From NCBI RefSeq assembly GCF_029227915.1, contig NC_079879.1, forward strand, positions 248,001-312,000: a stretch of 64,000 bases of DNA, read 5' to 3'. Made by a program: the position numbers and the translations under genes. Below, piece by piece: positions 35,020 to 47,000 of this stretch; the first letter of the stretch is position 1, and each line of letters begins with the position of its first letter. The DNA is from Hydractinia symbiolongicarpus (lineage: Eukaryota; Cnidaria; Hydrozoa; Anthoathecata; Hydractiniidae). The notes under the pieces are model-generated. The model was given only the letters and a program-made list of their open reading frames with translations. It did no database searches and had not been told where the DNA came from.

Positions 35020-38000
35020 GCCCGTATAGTCAAAAGTATACAAAGAAAGTACGCAGGGAGTAAACTCATTTCCCGAACGATTCTTTAAATTAATTTTTCA
35101 CCACTAAAACGCATGAGAGTTGTAGTTTTCAAAAATGATTTCATTTTTGATGAGACGCTGAATAAAAGGAGTTTAATCTCCGGCAAACGAAAACCCGCGA
35201 TTTCCCGTAAATCCCAGACTCGGCCGTATAGTCGAATGTATACAAAGAAAGTAAACTGGAAGTAAAATCATTTCCCAAACGATTTTTTAAATTAATTTTT
35301 TACCACTAAAACGCATGAGACTTGTAGTTTACAAAAACGATTTCATTTTTGATGAGACGCTGAATAAAAGGAGTTTAATCTCCGGCAAACGAAAACCCGC
35401 GATTTCCCGTAAATCCCGGACCCTGCCCGTATAGTCAAAAGTATACAAATAAAGTATGCAGGGACTAAACTCATTTCCCGAACGATTCTTTAAATTATTT
35501 TTCACCACTAAAACGCATAAGACTTGTAGCTTTCAAAAACGATTTCATTCTTGATGAGACGCTGAATAAAAGGAGTTTAATCTCCGGCAAACGAAAACCC
35601 GCGATTTCCCGTAAATCCCAGACTCGGCCCGTATAGTCAAAAGAATACAAAGAAAGTACGCAGGGAGTAAACTCATTTCCCGAACGATTTTTTAAATTAA
35701 ATTTTTACCACTAAAACGCATGAGACTTGTAGTTTTCAAAAACGATTTCATTTTTGATGAGACGCTGAATAAAAGGAGTTTAATCTCCGGCAAACGAAAA
35801 CCCGCCATTTCCCGTAAATCCCGGACCCTGCCCGTATAGTCAAAAGTATACAAATAAAGTATGCAGGGAGTAAACTCATTTCCCGAACGATTCTTTAGAT
35901 TATTTTTCACCACTAAAACGCATAAGACTTGTAGCTTTCAAAAACGATTTCATTCTTGATGAGACGCTGAATAAAAGGAGTTTAATCTCCGGCAAACGAA
36001 AACCCGCGATTTCCCGTAAATCCCAGACTCGGCCCGTATAGTCAAAAGTATACAAAGAAAGTCCGCAGGGAGTAAACTCATTTCCCGAACGATTCTTTAA
36101 ATTAATTTTTCACCACTAAAACGCATGAGAGTTGTAGTTTTCAAAAATGATTTCATTTTTGATGAGACGCTGAATAAAAGGAGTTTAATCTCCGGCAAAC
36201 GAAAACCCGCGATTTCCCGTAAATCCCAGACTCGGCCGTATAGTCGAATGTATACAAAGAAAGTAAACTGGAAGTAAAATCATTTCCCAAACGATTTTTT
36301 AAATTAATTTTTTACCACTAAAACGCATGAGACTTGTAGTTTTCAAAAACGATTTCATTTTTGATGAGACGCTGAATAAAAGGAGTTTAATCTCCGGCAA
36401 ACGAAAACCCGCGATTTCCCGTAAATCCCGGACCCTGCCCGTATAGTCAAAAGTATACAAATAAAGTATACAGGGAGTAAACTCATTTCCCGAACGATTC
36501 TTTAAATTATTTTTCACCACTAAAACGCATAAGACTTGTAGCTTTCAAAAACGATTTCATTCTTGATGAGACGCTGAATAAAAGGAGTTTAATCTCCGGC
36601 AAACGAAAACCCGCGATTTCCCGTAAATCCCAGACTCGGCCCGTATAGTCAAAAGAATACAAAGAAAGTACGCAGGGAGTAAACTCATTTCCCGAACGAT
36701 TTTTTAAATTAAATTTTTACCACTAAAACGCATGAGACTTGTAGTTTTCAAAAACGATTTCATTTTTGATGAGACGCTGAATAAAAGGAGTTTAATCTCC
36801 GGCAAACGAAAACCCGCCATTTCCCGTCAATCCCGGACCCTGCCCGTATAGTCAAAAGTATACAAATAAAGTATGCAGGGAGTAAACTCATTTCCCGAAC
36901 GATTCTTTAAATTATTTTTCACCACTAAAACGCATAAGACTTGTAGCTTTCAAAAACGATTTCATTCTTGATGAGACGCTGAATAAAAGGAGTTTAATCT
37001 CCGGCAAACGAAAACCCGCGATTTCCCGTAAATCCCAGACTCGGCCCGTATAGTCAAAAGTATACAAAGAAAGTCCGCAGGGAGTAAACTCATTTCCCTA
37101 ACGATTCTTTAAATTAATTTTTCACCACTAAAACGCATGAGAGTTGTAGTTTTCAAAAATGATTTCATTTTTGATGAGACGCTGAATAAAAGGAGTTTAA
37201 TCTCCGGCAAACGAAAACCCGCGATTTCCCGTAAATCCCAGACTCGGCCGTATAGTCGAATGTATACAAAGAAAGTAAACTGGAAGTAAAATCATTTCCC
37301 AAACGATTTTTTAAATTAATTTTTTACCACTAAAACGCATGAGACTTGTAGTTTTCAAAAACGATTTCATTTTTGATGAGACGCTGAATAAAAGGAGTTT
37401 AATCTCCGGCAAACGAAAACCCGCGATTTCCCGTAAATCCCGGACCCAGCCCGTATAGTCAAAAGTATACAAATAAAGTATGCAGGGAGTAAACTCATTT
37501 CCCGAACGATTCTTTAAATTATTTTTCACCACTAAAACGCATAAGACTTGTAGCTTTCAAAAACGATTTCATTCTTGATGAGACGCTGAATAAAAGGAGT
37601 TTAATCTCCGGCAAACGAAAACCCGCGATTTCCCGTAAATCCCAGACTCGGCCCGTATAGTCAAAAGAATACAAAGAAAGTACGCAGGGAGTAAACTCAT
37701 TTCCCGAACGATTTTTTAAATTAAATTTTTACCACTAAAACGCATGAGACTTGTAGTTTTCAAAAACGATTTCATTTTTGATGAGACGCTGAATAAAAGG
37801 AGTTTAATCTCCGGCAAACGAAAACCCGCGATTTCCCGTAAATCCCGGACCCTGCCCGTATAGTCAAAAGTATACAAATAAAGTATGCAGGGAGTAAACT
37901 CATTTCCCGAACGATTCTTTAAATTATTTTTCACCACTAAAACGCATAAGACTTGTAGCTTTCAAAAACGATTTCATTCTTGATGAGACGCTGAATAAAA

Positions 38001-38410
38001 GGAGTTTAATCTCCGGCAAACGAAAACCCGCGATTTCCCGTAAATCCCAGACTCGGCCCGTATAGTCAAAAGTATACAAAGAAAGTACGCAGGGAGTAAA
38101 CTCATTTCCCGAACGATTCTTTAAATTAATTTTTCACCACTAAAACGCATGAGAGTTGTAGTTTTCAAAAATGATTTCATTTTTGATGAGACGCTGAATA
38201 AAAGGAGTTTAATCTCCGGCAAACGAATACCCGCGATTTCCCGTAAATCCCAGACTCGGCCGTATAGTCGAATGTATACAAAGAAAGTAAACTGGAAGTA
38301 AAATCATTTCCCAAACGATTTTTTAAATTAATTTTTTACCACTAAAATGCATGAGACTTGTAGTTTTCAAAAACGATTTCATTTTTGATGAGACGCTGAA
38401 TAAAAGGAGT
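35020..38410. repeat. 5-mer higher-order repeat, period 1,012 bp, ~3.3 copies
   Basis: Three markers each recur four times or three times at exactly 1,012 bp: 'gagagttg' at 35,115, 36,127, 37,139 and 38,151; 'agtaaaatcatttcccaaac' at 35,261, 36,273, 37,285 and 38,297; 'aaatttttaccac' at 35,699, 36,711 and 37,723. The next occurrences (38,961, 39,107, 38,533) are 810 bp on, four units, so the strict period ends there. Copies differ by single bases such as 'cccgccattt' against 'cccgcgattt'. Confidence 0.93.
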
Positions 38411-40984
38411 TTAATCGCCGGCAAACGAAAACCCGCAATTTCCCGTAAATCCCGGACTCGGCCCGTATAGTCAAAAGTATACAAAGAAAGTACGCAGGGA
38501 GTAAACTCATTTCCCGAACGATTTTTTAAATTAAATTTTTACCACTAAAACGCATGAGACTTGTAGTTTTCAAAAACGATTTCATTTTTGATGAGACGCT
38601 GAATAAAAGGAGTTTAATCTCTGGCAAACGAAAACCCGCGATTTCCCGTAAATCCCAGACTCGGCCGTATAGTCGAATGTATACAAAGAAAGTAAACTGG
38701 GAGTAAACTCATTTCCCGAACGATTTTTTAAATTAATTTTTTACCACAAAAACGCATAAGACTTGTAGCTTTCACAAACGATTTCATTCTTGATGAGACG
38801 CTGAATAAAAGGAGTTTAATCTCCGGCAAACGAAAACCCGCGATTTCCCGTAAATCCCAGACTCGGCCCGTATAGTCAAAAGTATACAAAGAAAGTACGC
38901 AGGGAGTAAACTCATTTCCCGAACGATTCTTTAAATTAATTTTTCACCACTAAAACGCATGAGAGTTGTAGTTTTCAAAAATGATTTCATTTTTGATGAG
39001 ACGCTGAATAAAAGGAGTTTAATCTCCGGCAAACGAAAACCCGCGATTTCCCGTAAATCCCAGACTCGGCCGTATAGTCGAATGTATACAAAGAAAGTAA
39101 ACTGGAAGTAAAATCATTTCCCAAACGATTTTTTAAATTAATTTTTTACCACTAAAACGCATGAGACTTGTAGTTTTCAAAAACGATTTCATTTTTGATG
39201 AGACGCTGAATAAAAGGAGTTTAATCGCCGGCAAACGAAAACCCGCAATTTCCCGTAAATCCCGGACTCGGCCCGTATAGTCAAAAGTTTACAAAGAAAG
39301 TACCCAGGGATTAAACTCATTTCCCGAACGATTCTTTAAATTTCTTTTCACCACTAAAACGCATGAGACTTGTAGTTTTCAAAAACGATTTCATTTTTGA
39401 TGAGACGCTGAATAAAAGGAGTTTAATCGCCGGCAAACGAAAACCCGCAATTTCCCGTAAATCCCGGACTCGGCCCGTATAGTCAAAAGTATACAAAGAA
39501 AGTACCCAGGGAGTAAACTCATTTCCCGAACGATTCTTTAAATTATTTTTCACCACTAAAACGCATGAGACTTGTAGTTTTCAAAAAAGATTTTATTTTT
39601 GATGAGACGCTGAATAAAAGGAGTTTAATCGCCGGCAAACGAAAACCCTCGATTTCCCGTAAATCCCAGACTCGGCCGTATAGTCGAATGTATACAAAGA
39701 AAGTAAAGTGGAAGTAAACTCATTTCCCGAACGATTTTTTAAATTAATTTTTTACCACTAAAACGCATGAGACTTGTAGTTTTCAAAAACGATTTCATTT
39801 TTGATGAGACGCTGAATAAAAGGAGTTTAATCGCCGGCAAACGAAAACCCGCAATTTCCCGTAAATCCCGGACTCGGCCCGTATAGTCAAAAGTATACAA
39901 AGAAAGTACGCAGGGTGTAAACTCCTTTCCCGAACGATTTTTTAAATTAATTTTTCACAACTAAAACGCATGAGACTTGTAGTTTTCAAAAATGATTTCA
40001 TTCTTGATGAGACACTGAATAAAAGACGTTTAACGCCGGCAAACAAAAACCCGCGATTTCCCGTAGATCCCGGGCTTGGCCCGTATAGTCAAAAGTATAC
40101 AAAGAAAGTACGCAGGGAGTAAACTCATTTCCCGAACGATTCTTTAAATTAATTTTTCACCACTAAAACGCATGAGACTTGTAGTTTTCAAAAATGATTT
40201 CATTTTTGATGAGACGCTGAATAAAAGGAGTTTAATCGCCGGCAAACGAAAACCCGCAATTTCCCGTAAATCCCGGACTCGGCCCGTATAGTCAAAAGTA
40301 TACAAAGAAAGTACGCAGGGTGTAAACTTCTTTCCCGAACGATTTTTTAAATTAATTTTTCACAACTAAAACGCATGAGACTTGTAGTTTTCAAAAATGA
40401 TTTCATTCTTGATGAGACGCTGAATAAAAGACGTTTAACGCCGGCAAACAAAAACCCGCGATTTCCCGTAGATCCCGGGCTTGGCCCGTATAGTCAAAAG
40501 TATACAAAGAAAGTACGCAGGGAGTAAACTCATTTCCCGAACGATTCTTTAAATTATTTTTTCACCACTAAAACGCATGAGACTTGTAGTTTTCAAAAAT
40601 GATTTCATTTTTGATGAGACGCTGAATAAAAGGAGTTTAATCTCTGGCAAACGAAAACCTGCGATTTCCCGTAAATCCCAGACTCGGCCGTATAGTCAAA
40701 TGTATACAAAGAAAGTAAACTGGGAGTAAACTCATTTCCCGAACGATTTTTTAAATTAATTTTTTACCACTAAAACGCATGAGACTTGTAGTTTTCAAAA
40801 TCGATTTCATTTTTGATGAGACGCTGAATAAAAGGAGTTTAATCGCCGGCAAACGAAAACCCGCAATTTCCCGTAAATCCCGGACTCGGCCCGTATAGTC
40901 AAAAGTATACAAAGAAAGTACGCAGGGTGTAAACTCCTTTCCCGAACGATTTTTTAAATTAATTTTTCACAATTAAAACGCATG
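38411..40984. repeat. Satellite block with mixed short periods
   Basis: About thirteen units. Variants are shared at two-, three- and four-unit spacings (for example 'gcagggtgtaaact' at ~39,912, 40,317 and 40,924) without one settled HOR. The 'aaaaaagattttattttt' unit at 39,582 matches those at 28,051 and 33,108. No gene seen. Confidence 0.65.
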
Positions 40985-43835
40985 AGACTTGTAGTTTTCA
41001 AAAATGATTTCATTCTTGATGAGACGCTGAATAAAAGACGTTTAACGCCGGCAAACAAAAACCCGCGATTTCCCGTAGATCCCGGGCTTGGCCCGTATAG
41101 TCAAAAGTATACAAAGAAAGTACGCAGGGAGTAAACTCATTTCCCGAACGATTCTTTAAATTATTTTTTCACCACTAAAACGCATGAGACTTGTAGTTTT
41201 CAAAAATGATTTCATTTTTGATGAGACGCTGAATAAAAGGAGTTTAATCTTCGGCAAACGAAAACCCGCGATTTCCCGTAAATCCCGGACCCTGCCCGTA
41301 TAGTCAAAAGTATACAAATAAAGTATGCAGGGAGTAAACTCATTTCCCGAACGATTCTTTAAATTATTTTTCACCACTAAAACGCATAAGACTTGTAGCT
41401 TTCAAAAACGATTTCATTTTTGATGAGACGCTGAATAAAAGGAGTTTAATCTCCGGCAAACGAAATCCCGCGATTTCCCGTAAATCCCAGACTTGGCCCG
41501 TATAGTCAAAAGTATACAAAGAAAGTACGCAGGGAGTAAACTCATTTCCCGAACGATTTTTTAAATTAAATTTTTACCACTAAAACGCATGAGACTTGTA
41601 GTTTTCAAAAACGATTTCATTTTTGATGAGACGCTGAATAAAAGGAGTTTAATCTCCGGCAAACGAAAACCCGCGATTTCCCGTATATCCCGGACCCTGC
41701 CCGTATAGTCAAAAGTATACAAATAAAGTACGCAGGGAGTAAACTCATTTCCCGAACGATTCTTTAAATTATTTTTCACCACTAAAACGCATAAGACTTG
41801 TAGCTTTCAAAAACGATTTCATTCTTGATGAGACGCTGAATAAAAGGAGTTTAATCTCCGGCAAACGAAAACCCGCGATTTCCCGTAAATCCCAGACTCG
41901 GCCCGTATAGTCAAAAGTATACAAAGAAAGTACGCAGGGAGTAAACTCATTTCCGGAACGATTCTTTAAATTAATTTTTCACCACTAAAACGCATAAGAG
42001 TTGTAGTTTTCAAAAATGATTTCATTTTTGATGAGACGCTGAACAAAAGGAGTTTAATCTCCGGCAAACAAAAACCCGCGATTTCCCGTAAATCCCAGAC
42101 TCGGCCGTATAGTCGAATGTATACAAAGAAAGTAAACTGGAAGTAAAATCATTTCCCAAACGATTTTTTAAATTAATTTTTTACCACTAAAACGCATGAG
42201 ACTTGTAGTTTTCAAAAACGATTTCATTTTTGATGAGACGCTGAATAAAAGGAGTTTAATCGCCGGCAAACGAAAACCCGCAATTTCCCGTAAATCCCGG
42301 ACTCGGCCCGTATAGTCAAAAGTATACAAAGAAAGTACCCAGGGATTAAACTCATTTCCCGAACGATTCTTTAAATTATTTTTCACCACTAAAACGCATG
42401 AGACTTGTAGTTTTCAAAAATGATTTCATTCTTGATGAGACGCTGAATAAAAGACGTTTAACGCCGGCAAACAAAAACCCGCGATTTCCCGTAGATCCCG
42501 GGCTTGGCCCGTATAGTCAAAAGTATACAAAGAAAGTACGCAGGGAGTAAACTCATTTCCCGAACGATTCTTTAAATTATTTTTTCACCACTAAAACGCA
42601 TGAGACTTGTAGTTTTCAAAAATGATTTCATTTTTGATGAGACGCTGAATAAAAGGAGTTTAATCTTCGGCAAACGAAAACCCGCGATTTCCCGTAAATC
42701 CCGGACCCTGCCCGTATAGTCAAAAGTATACAAATAAAGTATGCAGGGAGTAAACTCATTTCCCGAACGATTCTTTAAATTATTTTTCACCACTAAAACG
42801 CATAAGACTTGTAGCTTTCAAAAACGATTTCATTTTTGATGAGACGCTGAATAAAAGGAGTTTAATCTCCGGCAAACGAAATCCCGCGATTTCCCGTAAA
42901 TCCCAGACTTGGCCCGTATAGTCAAAAGTATACAAAGAAAGTACGCAGGGAGTAAACTCATTTCCCGAACGATTTTTTAAATTAAATTTTTACCACTAAA
43001 ACGCATGAGACTTGTAGTTTTCAAAAACGATTTCATTTTTGATGAGACGCTGAATAAAAGGAGTTTAATCTCCGGCAAACGAAAACCCGCGATTTCCCGT
43101 ATATCCCGGACCCTGCCCGTATAGTCAAAAGTATACAAATAAAGTACGCAGGGAGTAAACTCATTTCCCGAACGATTCTTTAAATTATTTTTCACCACTA
43201 AAACGCATAAGACTTGTAGCTTTCAAAAACGATTTCATTCTTGATGAGACGCTGAATAAAAGGAGTTTAATCTCCGGCAAACGAAAACCCGCGATTTCCC
43301 GTAAATCCCAGACTCGGCCCGTATAGTCAAAAGTATACAAAGAAAGTACGCAGGGAGTAAACTCATTTCCGGAACGATTCTTTAAATTAATTTTTCACCA
43401 CTAAAACGCATAAGAGTTGTAGTTTTCAAAAATGATTTCATTTTTGATGAGACGCTGAACAAAAGGAGTTTAATCTCCGGCAAACGAAAACCCGCGATTT
43501 CCCGTAAATCCCAGACTCGGCCGTATAGTCGAATGTATACAAAGAAAGTAAACTGGAAGTAAAATCATTTCCCAAACGATTTTTTAAATTAATTTTTTAC
43601 CACTAAAACGCATGAGACTTGTAGTTTTCAAAAACGATTTCATTTTTGATGAGACGCTGAATAAAAGGAGTTTAATCGCCGGCAAACGAAAACCCGCAAT
43701 TTCCCGTAAATCCCGGACTCGGCCCGTATAGTCAAAAGTATACAAAGAAAGTACCCAGGGATTAAACTCATTTCCCGAACGATTCTTTAAATTATTTTTC
43801 ACCACTAAAACGCATGAGACTTGTAGTTTTCAAAA
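40985..43835. repeat. 7-mer higher-order repeat, period 1,416 bp, 2 copies
   Basis: 'tttaacgccg' at 41,041/42,457 and 'gaacaaaagg' at 42,041/43,457 are 1,416 bp apart, and 'aatcttcgg' and the 'tcatttccggaacg' variant repeat likewise. Copies are almost identical; one visible difference is 'caaacaaaaac' near 42,065 against 'caaacgaaaac' near 43,481. A diverged third copy of much of this unit lies 20 monomers (4,046 bp) on, at about 46,680-48,100. Confidence 0.92.
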
Positions 43836-44009
43836 ACGATTTCATTTTTGATGAGACGCTGAATAAAAGAAGTTTAATCGCCGGCAAACGAAAATCCGCA
43901 ATTTCCCGTAAATCCCGGACTCGGCCCGTATAGTCAAAAGTATACAAAGAAAGTACCCAGGGAGTAAACTCATTTGCCGAACGATTCTTTAAATTATTTT
44001 TCACCTCTA
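43836..44009. repeat. Single satellite unit joining two HOR blocks
   Basis: A lone class A-like unit with 'aaagaagtttaatcg' and 'ctcatttgccg'. It matches the tail of the preceding 7-mer family and leads into 'cacctctaaaacg' at 44,002, a marker found again at 48,048, 49,261, 53,510 and 56,544. Confidence 0.6.
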
Positions 44010-47000
44010 AAACGCATGAGACTTGTAGTTTTCAAAAATGATTTCATTTTTGATGAGACGCTGAATAAAAGAAGTTTCACGCCGGCAAACAAAAACCCGC
44101 GATTTCCCGTAAATCCCGGGCTTGGCCCGTATAGTCAAAAGTATACAAAGAAAGTACGCAGGGAGTAAACTCATTTCCCGAACGATTCTTTAAATTAATT
44201 TTTCACAACTAAAACGCATGAGACTTGTAGTTTTCAAAAATGATTTCATTCTTGATGAGACGCTGAATAAAAGACGTTTAACGCCGGCAAACAAAAACCC
44301 GCGATTTCCCGTAGATCCCGGGCTTGGCCCGTATAGTCAAAAGTATACAAAGAAAGTACGCAGGGAGTAAACTCATTTCCCGAACGATTCTTTAAATTAA
44401 TTTTTCACCACTAAAACGCATGAGACTTGTAGTTTTCAAAAATGATTTCATTTTTGATGAGACGCTGAATAAAAGGAGTTTAATCGCCGGCAAACGAAAA
44501 CCCGCAATTTCCCGTAAATCCCGGACTCGGCCCGTATAGTCAAAAGTATACAAAGAAAGTACGCAGGGTGTAAACTCCTTTCCCGAACGATTTTTTAAAT
44601 TAATTTTTCACAACTAAAACGCATGAGACTTGTAGTTTTCAAAAATGATTTCATTCTTGATGAGACGCTGAATAAAAGACGTTTAACGCCGGCAAACAAA
44701 AACCCGCGATTTCCCGTAGATCCCGGGCTTGGCCCGTATAGTCAAAAGTATACAAAGAAAGTACGCAGGGAGTAAACTCATTTCCCGAACGATTCTTTAA
44801 ATTAATTTTTCACCACTAAAACGCATGAGACTTGTAGTTTTCAAAAATGATTTCATTTTTGATGAGACGCTGAATAAAAGGAGTTTAATCTCTGGCAAAC
44901 GAAAACCCGCGATTTCCCGTAAATCCCAGACTCGGCCGTATAGTCAAATGTATACAAAGAAAGTAAACTGGGAGTAAACTCATTTCCCGAACGATTTTTT
45001 AAATTAATTTTTTACCACTAAAACGCATGAGACTTGTAGTTTTCAAAATCGATTTCATTTTTGATGAGACGCTGAATAAAAGGAGTTTAATCGCCGGCAA
45101 ACGAAAACCCGCAATCTCCCGTAAATCCCGGACTCGGCCCGTATAGTCAAAAGTATACAAAGAAAGTACGCAGGGTGTAAACTCCTTTCCCGAACGATTT
45201 TTTAAATTAATTTTTCACAACTAAAACGCATGAGACTTGTAGTTTTCAAAAATGATTTCATTCTTGATGAGACGCTGAATAAAAGACGTTTAACGCCGGC
45301 AAACAAAAACCCGCGATTTCCCGTAGATCCCGGGCTTGGCCCGTATAGTCAAAAGTATACAAAGAAAGTACGCAGGGAGTAAACTCATTTCCCGAACGAT
45401 TCTTTAAATTAATTTTTCACCACTAAAACGCATGAGACTTGTAGTTTTCAAAAATGATTTCATTTTTGATGAGACGCTGAATAAAAGGAGTTTAATCTCT
45501 GGCAAACGAAAACCCGCGATTTCCCGTAAATCCCAGACTCGGCCGTATAGTCGAATGTATACAAAGAAAGTAAACTGGGAGTAAACTCATTTCCCGAACG
45601 ATTTTTTAAATTAATTTTTTTACCACAGAAACGCATAAGACTTGTAGCTTTCAAAAACGATTTCATTCTTGATGAGACGCTGAATAAAAGGAGTTTAATC
45701 TCCGGCAAACGAAAACCCGCGATTTCCCGTAAATCCCAGACTCGGCCCGTATAGTCAAAAGTATACAAAGAAAGTACCCAGGGAGTAAACTCATTTCCCG
45801 AACGATTCTTTAAATTATTTTTCACTACTAAAACGCATGAGACTTGTAGTTTTCAAAAACGATTTCATTTTTGATGAGACGCTGAATAAAAGGAGTTTAA
45901 TCGCCGGCAAACGAAAACCCGCAATTTCCCGTAAATCCCAGACTCGGCCCGTATAGTCAAAAGTATACAAAGAAAGTACCCAGGGAGTAAACTCATTTCC
46001 CGAACGATTCTGTAAATTATTTTTCACCACTAAAACGCATGAGACTTGTAGTTTTGAAAAATGATTTCATTTTTGATGAGACGCTGAATAAAAGGAGTTT
46101 AATCTCCGGCAAACGAAAACCCGCGATTTCCCGTAAATCCCGGACCCTGCCCGTATAGTCAAAAGTATACAAATAAAGTATGCAGGGAGTAAACTCATTT
46201 CCCGAACGATTCTTTAAATTATTTTTTCACCGCTAAAACGCATGAGACTTGTAGTTTTCAAAAATGATTTCATTTTTGATGAGACGCTGAATAAAAGAAG
46301 TTTCACGCCGGCAAACAAAAACCCGCGATTTCCCGTAGATCCCGGGCTTGGCCCGTATAGTCAAAAGTATACAAAGAAAGTACGCAGGGAGTAAACTCAT
46401 TTCCCGAACGATTCTTTAAATTAATTTTTCACCACTAAAACGCATGAGAGTTGTAGTTTTCAAAAATGATTTCATTTTTGATGAGACGCTGAATAAAAGG
46501 AGTTTAATCTCCGGCAAACGAAAACCCGCGATTTCCCGTAAATCCCAGACTCGGCCGTATAGTCGAATGTATACAAAGAAAGTAAACTGGAAGTAAAATC
46601 ATTTCCCAAACGATTTTTTAAATTAATTTTTTACCACTAAAACGCATGAGACTTGTAGTTTTTAAAAACGATTTCATTTTTGATGAGACGCTGAATAAAA
46701 GGAGTTTAATCTTCGGCAAACGAAAACCCGCGATTTCCCGTAAATCCCGGACCCTGCCCGTATAGTCAAAAGTATACAAATAAAGTATGCAGGGAGTAAA
46801 CTCATTTCCCGAACGATTCTTTAAATTATTTTTCACCACTAAAACGCATAAGACTTGTAGCTTTCAAAAACGATTTCATTTTTGATGAGACGCTGAATAA
46901 AAGGAGTTTAATCTCCGGCAAACGAAATCCCGCGATTTCCCGTAAATCCCAGACTCGGCCCGTATAGTCAAAAGTATACAAAGAAAGTACGCAGGGAGTA

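Noticed and set aside
33293-44168. Plus-strand frames beginning MRLVVFKNDFIFDETL at 33,293 and 43,974
   Set aside because: Same explanation on the other strand: they begin in the 'gcatgagacttg' box (or just before it) and run about one unit. No sign of selection on the protein.
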